Of a DNA stretch of 64,000 nucleotides, positions 1 to 10,800 are shown piece after piece. The position numbers were made by a program, and so were the translations under genes. Each line of letters begins with the position of its first letter. Within the stretch, counting starts at the first letter, position 1. Source of the DNA: Sinonovacula constricta (lineage: Eukaryota > Mollusca > Bivalvia > Cardiida > Solecurtidae); contig CM017572.1 of NCBI GenBank assembly GCA_007844125.1, forward strand, positions 39,812,920 to 39,876,919, given 5' to 3'. The notes under the pieces are model-generated. The model had not been told where the DNA came from. It worked only from the letters and a program-made list of their open reading frames with translations, and searched no databases.

Positions 1-120
1 CAGTATTAAATTATGTTAGTGTATCCAAATTCTATACAGTATTAAATTACCATATGTTTTTTAGTTACTAAATAGAATTAAATTATGACAGTGTACTAAA
101 TTACCCTAGGGTATTTAAAA
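1..120. repeat. degenerate short tandem repeat
   Basis: The first 120 bases repeat variants of CAGTATTAAATTA or AGTGTACTAAATTA several times with irregular AT-rich spacers. No coding potential is visible. It would fall inside the UBAC1-like gene (intron) or beyond it, depending on how far that gene runs to the left. Confidence 0.5.
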
Positions 121-402
121 ACATGTACCTCTCTATCTGGTGCTTTGTCGAAATGGCACAACCGTCTTTTGATCAATAGAAGCTCATCTGTTTTAAAAGA
201 AATAAAATTTCATCATCTTCGTCATTATAACTTCTTAATATATCATCATCATCTGATCCTCATTATCACCATCTGCCCTGCAACATTATTTCAGTCAGTT
301 AGCAAAAATGTTCACATAAAGTAACTTTAGTACTTCCTTCTTTGTGGTAATATGCAATAGACACTGATAACACACTGGCCAGATACCGGATCAGCTGGAT
401 GA

Positions 403-616
403 TGTTTGTTTGTTGCGTTCATTGTCCCACCAACAGTATTTCAGTTATCTAGAGACGGTGTTTACTTGAAGGAGATATGGTGCTGCTTTGACTGTGTATA
501 GTAAGCTGCGAACACCTGGCATGATATACCACTCCCAGTCACATTATCCTGACACTGGGTCAACCATTCGTGGAACTACCCTTATATTTGCTTGAGTGTT
601 AGCAAGGGAGGTATAC
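403..616 (-). repeat. dispersed SINE-like repeat, family E, copy 1
   Basis: Read on the minus strand, this segment starts at TCCCTTGCTAACACTCAAGC, contains the core TATACACAGT and the block TAGATAACTGAAATACTG, and ends in an AACAAACAAAC tail. The same order of blocks recurs at 8097-8330, 13456-13655, 14565-14662 and 54862-55085. The constant 5' end and simple A-rich tail point to a retroposed short element. A tRNA-like head is not obvious. Confidence 0.7.
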
Positions 617-639
617 CACTAACATTTTTTACTACTTAG

Positions 640-720
640 GTATGTCGTGGCCCGGGTATGAACCTGGGGCCTCCAGTATCTGGAGCCGATGCTCTACCCA
701 TTGCTCTATTAGGTCCTGTC
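640..720 (-). repeat. tRNA-derived SINE head
   Basis: On the minus strand the block carries an A-box-like stretch (AGAGCAATGGGTAGAGC) and, about 35 bases on, a B-box-like stretch (GGTTCATACCC), the internal RNA polymerase III promoter of tRNA-derived SINEs. The cloverleaf is not intact enough for a tRNA gene. It abuts the family E element at 403-616. Confidence 0.6.
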
Positions 721-1027
721 AGCCAGTTTTTCATTAATCAATATAATCTTTAAAGGTGGTATCCGACAGTTTGTCTATATCAAATATATGCACTTGTAAC
801 TTACCCATAAACATCATCAACATCTTCAGTAATTGCCTCACACCACAGGGAGTATACTTGCAATCGGATATTGGGAATTCAGATATTTTTTCTGCATCAA
901 CTCAACTCATACTTCAATCTAAGTAGAGGCTCTTTTGAACACCAATGCAAATCTTAGATGGTACAAATCATGAAATGAATTGCTCTTAATGCTCTTTCTT
1001 CAAAATCAACAAATAACTACGTTTGAA

Positions 1028-1192
1028 CACTACCTACTGAGCTTACCGGGCCACCTGTGGGCCTCTCCACCATTCCACTGACACCAGTAAAGTAAATCAA
1101 GGGAAATGTGAGAGCCGGATGTGGGGATCAAACACACAACCCCCAGATCAACGTTCCAGAGCTCTACCCACTGAGCTAACCAGGCCACAACA
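1028..1192 (-). repeat. tRNA-derived SINE
   Basis: On the minus strand the head reads TGGTTAGCTCAGTGGGTAGA (A box), followed by a GGTTGTGTGTTTGATCCCC stretch (B box), starting near 1192. It continues to about 1028 with a second tRNA-like fragment. The stem pairings are imperfect, which favours a SINE over a working tRNA gene. It lies in the predicted first intron of the UBAC1-like gene. Confidence 0.65.
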
Positions 1193-1394
1193 CCAGCACT
1201 ACAGAAGGTTGATTAGATGAAATAAATTTGACCCAACCTTTTGGATACTACGTTTAAATCATATAGTGGCTCTCATGCTTTCCGGCTCAAATATAGATAG
1301 TTGGAAAAACAAGCTGGTCAGTAAAATTATGTTTGAAATTTCTATAATGAACATAACTGTTACACAGGAATACATTTTACACAGAAGAAATTAC

Positions 1395-1653
1395 CATTAT
1401 CTAGAACTCCTTGATGTTCAAATGACTTGTCCTCCTCCAATACTGTGCATGTCCGGACCAGAATAACCTTGTAGTACGGTGATTCCTTCACACCTGCCAA
1501 TTCATTACAATTAAACTCATTCAAGGCAAAAATCTTTAACTTATCAACGCTTGTCTCTGGGTGGAACGCTGCGATGATATTGCTGCCATCATAAAAAGTG
1601 ATCCTTAATTTCATCGTAGACGGATGAAAGAGGTTGGATTCCGTGAGAAACAT
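1395..1653 (-). CDS. UBAC1: UBAC1-like protein, first coding exon (partial gene)
   Basis: This exon encodes 86 residues plus the first base of a Gly codon, starting at ATG 1653. It ends at a good minus-strand splice donor (G|GTAATT, GT at 1394-1393). The product looks like the N-terminal ubiquitin-like domain of UBAC1 (also called KPC2, the non-catalytic subunit of the KPC ubiquitin ligase): it opens MF..E..LF, then has a KLRITFYDG strand, the TSVDKLK turn-helix block at residues 35-40, and a VLEEDKSFEHQGVLDNG tail where human UBAC1 has its LEE...D block. That comparison is from memory, not a search. Reading past the donor meets a stop 11 codons later, which supports splicing. The remaining exons, with the UBA domains, must lie left of base 1395 or outside the window; I could not find them in 1-1394. 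The gene is divergent from PTPA. Confidence 0.72.
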
Positions 1654-1869
1654 CAGTATATTTGCAAAAATACGTCACAAGAAGAAACTTTAATGATGTA
1701 TATTAAAAAAAATATGTATTTAGCAGAATATGCGTCTTCAACAGCGTTGTTGTTTTGTTTTAAGGCCTATCGAAAATACTGAAATGTCAAACCACTCAGT
1801 TTTGTTCCAGATCTCTTGGACGCTCAAAGAATCAGTCAAGCATCGGTCCACTCGGATCAAAATAGGATA
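1654..1869. promoter_or_regulatory. shared promoter region between UBAC1-like and PTPA
   Basis: Only 216 bp separate the two divergent start codons, so both transcripts probably start here. No TATA box is evident at a useful distance for either gene, which suits housekeeping genes. A CRE-like half site, TACGTCA, sits at 1671-1677. Transcription start sites cannot be read from sequence alone. Confidence 0.6.
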
Positions 1870-4800
1870 ATGGCTGCCCAAAGTGGGAGTAAGTCAAAAA
1901 GTCGGGGAAGATGTTAGAATGTGGGGGTTGTTTTAAACATTTCACATCCTTTTAGTTAAACATTAATTGATCTGTGTACATACATCAAAGTGAAACCTTT
2001 AAATGCAGTTGTTAAACTGCCGATTCACTAAATTACAATTAAGTGAGTCAGCAGTATTAACAACTAGCATGGACCACTGTATTATCGTCGTACTTGTTTG
2101 ACTTATCTTTGATGTGTGTGCATGACAATATCAGCTTATAAACTTTGAATTTGTAAAGGACAACTAACATCTAAACCAAAAATTTACCATATAATCAACT
2201 AATTTTTAGAAATCGAGGTTAAAGCCATTCTGTGTTGATTTGCATGTTGAAATATTCGGAATACGTCGGTAATAGAGATGCGTCGATAATACAGAGTTCG
2301 AGTATACATTTAAAAGTTTCACTTTGATGGATATACACAGATCAGCGCTTCCGTTAACAGGCGTCCTGGCGTAAATTCTCAGCGTATGCCAAGATCTTTA
2401 GGTCAGGAAGTCCGCAGTAATCCAGTTTCATGGCTTTATGCTTGGTCACAGTACACACACTCTTGTGTATTACAATTCTGGCCTATATGCTTTGTTACAT
2501 CCCAATGGTTTACTGTCAAAACGTACCTCTCATGAAAACGTACCCCTACGGAAAGTCAAAACGTACCCCTGTCGAGAAGTCAAAACGTACTCCTATTATA
2601 AGTCAAAACGTACCTCCATGTTTCCATATAATATTAACATTTTATTAGACATAATTAATAGAACATCATTCATAATTCATAAGATATGTTTATTAATTGT
2701 ATAATATAAACACTTTAATGAGTTATAATTGTTATTTTTGAAGAAATTGTTTCGACAAGTTAGTTGTATCTGTGATGTAGCATTGATGATGACGTATATA
2801 TTTTACATTGTACTTTATATTCTATATACTTTTAATTATAATTATTATAAAACTAACACTATTATAACACTTAAGCATCGACTTGTTTTTCGTTTCGACA
2901 AGTGGATGTGAAAGTTAATATAATTGTTAATAACGCCACGATTGTATGAAAATGTTAAAAAGTTATTGTCAGTAAATGAGTTTTCGAAATGTACATATAT
3001 TTGATATTTTATTTGAATAAATTACTTGAATCCTTTAAAATTGACGTTTTATCCGCAGACGTATTGTATGTCAAAGTAAAAAATGGTTAAATTAAAAAAA
3101 TAAAACGCCGTCAACAAGATATCGAGGGTTTATTTGCGTCTAACTTTATGTGCATAAAACTTGCAGATTGACTATGATTAACGCATAATTAGTATACAAT
3201 AGGCGATAAAACACCTAGCAGTAACTGTCAATAACAAACCATTTATCTATCAGCTGTCCTTGATTGGTTAACAATAGGGGGTACGTTTTTACTTCGTCTA
3301 TAGTACGTTTTGACTTCGTCGGTAGTACGTTTTGACTCTTACCAGGAGTACGTTTTGACTTCTCATCGGGGATACGTTTTGGCGAGAGGTACGTTTTGAC
3401 TGTATCCCATCCCAATATGGCATCCAGTGAAGACGTACACCAGCTAGGTTACTCGGGTAGTTCTCGTGAGCTTACAGAACTCCATCTTCCCTAATAACTA
3501 TGCATACACATGGGTTATCGCTAAATGGCCAACAGCAAAAGTTGTGTATCGCCGACAGTAGACATTACCAAAACTCTGCCTACCGAGTATACTTTACATG
3601 TAAAGGAGTGCTTGGAACAACTATCATTATTTATGTGACCTCCATTTTCAACTTATAAGCTCTGCCCACTGTCGCTTAATGACGAGTTGGATTGACAGCG
3701 ACTTGCAAAAGTGCCTACATGTTTGTCTGATTATACGTCTGTATATTATTATACATTTTGGATCAAATTTGTTGCAGTACTCTAATTATTATTGAATATA
3801 ATGCTTGATTAATTTGTTCAGATGGTATTCAAGTAAGCATTGATGCAGTGTATATATGTTATAGTGTTTTTATGTCATTCTTGCATTTAAAAGGAATTTA
3901 AGCACCTTCCGCCAATCAAGCAAGAACACTTGCTCATTTTTATTATTCAAAGTTTATAATTAGAAGCGCTTATAATAGGATGTGAAATTAATACCCTATT
4001 TTTTAAGTAATTCCATTCTAAAATGCCACAGCATTCACTTCTAGATTTTTTTGGTTCCTAAGACATGCAAGTTTAGCGAGTCCAAGGTGGATGATGCACA
4101 GCACTAGCCAGCTAAGAAATTAACTTTAGAGCCAATAGATTAATCTTTCAGCTTTGTTTGGCTAAATCAGTTTTCATGGCTGGAGTGTAATGCTGGTACT
4201 AAAAAGATGTTCTGTAAAATCAGCAGAGCATCCAACAAGCAAAACTCCTTCTCAAAGGATGGTTCATCTACATATAACATTTACACTAACAATAAATAAA
4301 TCTAAATAAAATGTACTTGTTTAAGCACATATTTCCAGGTAAAAAACACTTTTTAATAATGAAAGTAAAACAACAACTAAACAGTTGGATACCTTAAACA
4401 CATATATATGTATCATAACAGGGTCGCATGTTCGGGTGAGCGGTGGTGCTGCTAGATATGAATCTGGAGGTAGTTGTGCAGAGGCCATTATCAGTTCCAT
4501 GGTGGTTTATTAGCCAAGCTCCTTTGAGTCAATCAAGCATGCAGGAACCAAAACACATGTTCCAGAATACCTCAGTGGAGTGTTCCAACAAGGTTGAAGC
4601 TGAAGTTTTAAGGAGCCACTGAACAGCTTTCAAGAGGTCTTTGTTAAAAACCAGTTTATTATGTGTCAGACATAAAATGTTTTGTTTAAATGAATACCTG
4701 AGTCTGCTTTGGCGAGGGCTGTGTTCAGACGATTATAAGAATTTGTTTCGATTTGTCTAAAAGCAAGGTGGTGCTGTAGCCTACTAGTTCTTTGGTTTGG

Positions 4801-7800
4801 TGTTATATAGTTTTTGCAAGATATAGTGACATGTGATTGGATTATGTAATAAAATAATGTCAGTATATGGCTTACACTTCTTTGGTCTAATTGGAGACAA
4901 TTAAGTTCTTTCCATTTTGGACACACTAACATGTCAGCTGTATTTGTTCAAAGCCCACCTTGCTGATCTTCTTTGGACAATGCTAGATTTAAAGTGAAGT
5001 GACAAAATTTAGCACAAATTTCTGTTGATCCAGTATAATTTTGCCATATCTAGTAGATTTTGTTAGCTTGACAGACCAAAGTTCAAGTGATTTTAAATTT
5101 AATCCTGTAGGCTATTTTATGTCTGCATATGTGAAATGCTCCTTTTATAAAGTATCTTGACAAGCAACAACTGTTTGTCTTTATATTGGTTAGGGACCTG
5201 GTTAAACCATATTGCTAGAATGTTGCTTATAATTTTTGTTTTGTACCTATATAACCAGTGCTTGTACATGTATCCTACAGCCAGTTTAGTACATGTACCT
5301 CCCTGCATATTCATCCACATCAGAAAGTCAATAAGTACCTTACTGTGATTTTAGGGTGGTTTGCTGTTCGATAGTGGTCTCTGCTAAAAATAGATTCCGA
5401 CATCAGAGCACTGATTACCCTGATGATGATAAATGTATAACATAATCTCAAAAGTGAGTTGTCACATGGTTTTGATGGTTTAAAATAGCTATGTCTGCAG
5501 CATGGCTCAGATATTAAATACCTGTTTGTAATAAGGAATAGGGATTTATGTTTCACTGTTCACACTGATCTTGGGCATCAATGAGCAGCATTTTGCAAGA
5601 TCTTTTCAGGTATCAATGCCTTGTTTGGTTATTTGAGAAAAAAATATTTTGGTCCAAACTGTCGGATACCACCTTTAAATCATTAGCATTAGCTGCTGGG
5701 TGATACAAAGGTATACTTTGACCGGACACATAGGATTTAAGAGCTAAAAGACATATGGAAAGCGAACTGAATGCAGAATCTCCTTTAAATGGGATAGAAA
5801 TCATGTGGATTGTGGGTACACAAAACTTTCTTCATGCTGCTTTTAACATTAATAAATGACTAAAACTTGCATAATAATTTTAATTTGCTTTTGGAGTCCC
5901 TAATTTGTAAATGTACCAATTTTGTATATTGGGTATACTTACAGTCATAGAAATTAGGATTGAAATTAACAAGCAAGTCGGGCTAGTAACTAAGCAATTT
6001 CTACTAGCCCCAAAAAAATTCACTAGCCTGAATTAAATTCTGTTTTAATTTACAAGTAAGTCTAAAAAACTAAGATAAATACAGAAAAAACACCATTTAA
6101 CTTTCAATGTTTATTTCATTTATTTTCTAGAACACATGAAAATCAAATTTCAGTCGTAAAACATGGTGTTTGACTCCCTCATTAATCGCAACAAGGGCCT
6201 GTTAATTGTCTAGGAAAGAAGAAAATTTCTGTCACAAACAACTTCATATTTTCATTTGATGGCCATATGCTTGTCAACTTCATTTTTTTATACCCCCACC
6301 ACAAAATGTGGGGGGGGGGGGGGCTATAATAAATTCACTTTGTCTGTCCGTCCGTACGTCGGTCCGTCTCCATTATCGTGTCCGCTCTATAAATCCTATA
6401 CCAATTGAAGGATTTTCTTCAAACTTGGCTGAAATGTTCACCTCAACAAGGGGATGTGCAGAACCCATGTTGCCTATGTGTCAGCTCAAGGTCAAGGTCA
6501 CAATTGAAGGTCAAATATCTAACACTCAAATATTAGACATTATGTCGTGTCCGCTCTGTAAGTCCTACACTAATTGAAAGATTTTCTTTAGTCTTGGCTC
6601 AAATGTTCACCTCAACAAGGGAATGTGCAGAATCCATGTTACTTATTTGCCGGCTTAAGGTCAAGGTCACACTTGAAGGTCAAAAATTGACTTAGAAAAT
6701 ATTCTTAAATTTTAACATGTATTTGAATATTTCTGAAACTAGATAAAGTATTTGCTTGAAACTTAAAATATATATGAAGTGTCACAATTAGGATATGCAG
6801 GTCAAGTTTCATAACTCTGTATTGCATTTTGACAAAGTTATGCCCCTTTTAAGTCTTCAAATTTACATACAATCAAGTATTAGACAATATGTCGTGTCCG
6901 CTCTATAAATCCTATACTAATGGAAGGATTTTCTTCAAACATGACTCAAATGTTCACCCCAACTGGGCAATGTGCAGAACCCATCTTACCCTTGTTCTAG
7001 CTTTGTCAAGGACATTGGTGGGGGGTATGAATCGCATTGAGCGATAGTTCTAGTTTTTCCTGGGTTTTGCACCAGAAACATTTTTCATTATCATTTTCTC
7101 TGCCATTTTCTTCTGTGATCCAGTTGATTTTAATTTGGTAAAGAACATTATGTACCATGTGGGAAATAGAATACCACGTGGTTCTTGCTCACTAAACATG
7201 TCAGTTTAGTGTGCATAACATGTTTATGATACAAGCAACAGCTTGCCGAATTAATAGGTGACTCAAAAGTTTGTTTACTAATTCAAAGTGAAAGCACAAT
7301 AATTTTTCAATGATCTGGATCTTACAAGCAAGTCGGAATAGTAAATTGGCAATTTTTACTAGACCAAAAGAAAATCTTCTAGTTTTTTGCTGTCGAGCTA
7401 GCGCTAATTTTGACCACTGTACTTACGTTATAATATTTCAACTTAAATATTTTCAGCAGACATTTTTTCTCTGATCATCCATGTCAAATCAACTGTGCTT
7501 AAATATGACATTTTCTCCTACTTATTTTTTTACAGAACCCGCAGTCTTGGATGTTGAATCCCATGATTTTATTATTCCCAAAAAAGAGATAGGCCCAGGA
7601 CCTGAAGATATTCCAATATGGGAAAAGTCTGAGGTGGGTATGCTATCCTAATTGTGGTGCTTGCACATTATTGGATTAAAATGTGTAAGAAATTTGCCCA
7701 TGCTTTACCTTATGTTGTTGTGCACAATTAGTTGGCCAATACAGTCTTCGACAGAACCTGGTGGACCTTGGCCAGATTCCACCAAAATCTCTGTTGATCC

Positions 7801-10800
7801 ATCAAATTTTATAAGTTAAATGGACCCAGTGTCCACCAGAATTTTTAGCCACATCATTTTCAAAATGATGAATTATTATGAAACATAATATACTCAACTA
7901 AACAATGCTTTACAGCCTTTTACTGAACCCAACCACTCACAATACCTCTGTTAGCTTACCAAACTTTTGTGTCAAAATGCCAAAATCATACTGGTCTGGT
8001 AAAATTTGGTCCAGCCTAGTAGATATTGCCAGCTTGGTGGATCAATGGTCCAGGTTTGATCTCAGGCCCTGACATACCAAAGTCATTTAAAATGGCAGTG
8101 GTATAGCTCCCTTGCTAACACTCAAGCAAATATAGGGGTAGTTCCACGACTGGTTGGCCCGGTGTCAGGATAATGTGACTGGGTGTAGTATCATGCCAGG
8201 TGTTCACGACATGTTATACACAGTGAAGGCAGCACTATATCTGCTTCTAGTGGACACCGTCTCCAGATAACTGAAACACTATTGGTTGGACGATAAGCCC
8301 AATAAGTAAATAAATAAATAAATAAAATACATTTCTTTCATGGCGACTGCAATATAGGGAGGCTAGTTTATGTCTGCATTGAAGCTTATTTCTTACAAAT
8401 AAATTGATGTGTAATAATATCACTGTAGTTTTATAAATTTATAGTACAGTTTTGTTTTAATTGTGAAAAATAATATGATGATAATAAATTATTTGCATAC
8501 CTAATTAGGTTTATTCTTGCATACTGATAGTTTATTATTAAATATACCATGTATAAACAATGCATTTACTGAAACATCAAACAAATTGTTAGAAGAAACA
8601 TTCTTAAAGGGTAATAATATACCATGTATAAACAATGCATTTACTGAAACATCAAACAAATTGTTAGAAGAAACATTCTTAAAGGGTAATAATTTTTTTG
8701 TGTGGCATTTTTTATTCTAAAAAAAAGTAAGTAATTATTTTCTTACATTTTTAAACAAGAAAGTTTATTAAGGCTGACAAAAAGTGTTAATGTTATAAAG
8801 TGCTTCAAACACAGGGCTATAGGGATCTGCTGGGATTTCTACAGGCAATGTGTGATGCGGTGAAAGGGAAGAAAACTACAGCAGAAGTACCGATGTCAGA
8901 GGTAGACAATAGTTTTCTGTTAATTATGTAATGATCATCTTCTGGTTCAGCCTTAAGTCAATTATCACAAGTTGAACATACATTTAGTAAAATCCTTTTG
9001 ACTCTTGTAAAGAAAAACAACAAAGTTCAGTAAATTTCTTAATTATAGATGAACTATGAATGAAAGGAATAAATCTAATGTATTTTTCCAACTTATATTA
9101 AAGTAGTCTCATAATTTATGTTTAGCAAGTAATTGTTTTCTATTTAAGATTAAGGTTGTTGTTTTTTGAATTTCAGATACTCACAAGGTTGCTAGCAATG
9201 CTGGACAAGCTAGACTCGTACATTGAAGAATTCCCGCCTTCAGAACAGGCCCAGAGATTTGGAAACAAGTCCTTCAGGGAGTGGTTTAACAAAATGAATG
9301 AGGTTCAAACACTTAACTTCACTTAGAAGAGTTCATTAAAGTGTAACACACATTGGAAAATTCACAGGAGGGATTCTGAATGCCTAAGAATGTTCATGGG
9401 AGGGATTCTGTCAGCCAAAATGCCAAAATGACAAGAAGGGATTTCATTTTGGGGGGATTGTCTGCTACACCCCGATCAACCAGCATCCGTTCTTTATTAT
9501 TCCTGGAATTTATGCTATTTTATTTTTTTTAGGGGTCAAAAGAGATTGTCAAAATGTAATAAGGACTGCTCTTAAACTATATGTCAATTACTCAATAGAA
9601 TTGACAACAATACAATTAAGGTGTTAATCAGTCACAACTCTGGGTTGCTAGCTTTAAGAGAATGAAAGAATGGTCGCGTTCGTAGATTGTCACCTCTCAT
9701 TCACTGTTGCGATTGACAAGTGTTACAGATCTCGCATATATCTTCATAAAGCTTTTTTTTTAAATCCCACTTACATATATGGCATGTCACTAAATCCCTG
9801 ACCTTCATGTTACGCAAGTATGTCATTTCTTTACTCTTGCTGTAGCTGGTTCATCGAGGAAAATGATGGTAAATTGAGACATTCACTTTTTTTTAGCTAC
9901 AACATATTGATGTATGGCTGATTTGGCTTTTTGTGACAGATATTCATAAATCATGCGCGTAGCTGGTGGATTATGAAATCAGGGACAGATAACCATGTTC
10001 AACAAAATAATATGCTGCAGTATTTCATAGATATTTATGCATTTTTCTATAACAATATACCACTGAAAGTTTATTAAATTAAAAATTTAGTATAATATAT
10101 ATATATTTTATCCATATGGGAACAAAACATGCTAAACTTACATCATTTGATATGACCTTTCACCTGGATTTTCTTTCAATAAGGAGAGCTATTCCACTCG
10201 GCAGTGTATCGGCATCACTGTAATGTAAAGCATATAACCTACTGCGAAGCACTAGAAAAGTTTTGCGTGCTGTCGTATGACTGCTCTTGTTTACCTGTGT
10301 AAGCTGTGAATACTTTTTCATCAGATGTTAGCTCTCACATTAAGCATTTATGGTGCCATCTGTAGAATCTTTAACATCGCAAAGCACCTGTTGTTGTTTT
10401 TTTGTTAATTTATAGCACTTTTTATAGACAAAATTTTAATTTTATTTTTCTTTGCTTCAATGGTGCGCCACTGTTTCTAACCAGACATAAGTCTGGGAAC
10501 TTCCTCCACCAATAATAAGCTGAACGTTGCCAATACGATCATAGTTGTGTCGGTGTGATGTAACCCCCAAAAAAAAATTTCTTCATAGTGTAAAATATTA
10601 AAAAATAAATCGGCAATAGTTATGTATCATTAGTCCAGTTTTGTTTTCTTCTCTTTTGTTTTTAGAACTCCTGTAGTCTTGTCGGAGAGATGTTGGGAGA
10701 AAAATACCAAAAAGCCGCGGAAGAAATTGCTATCTATCTCACAGAGAGCTTTGGAAACAGTACAAGGATAGATTATGGCACAGGTTAAACTGATTTTCAT

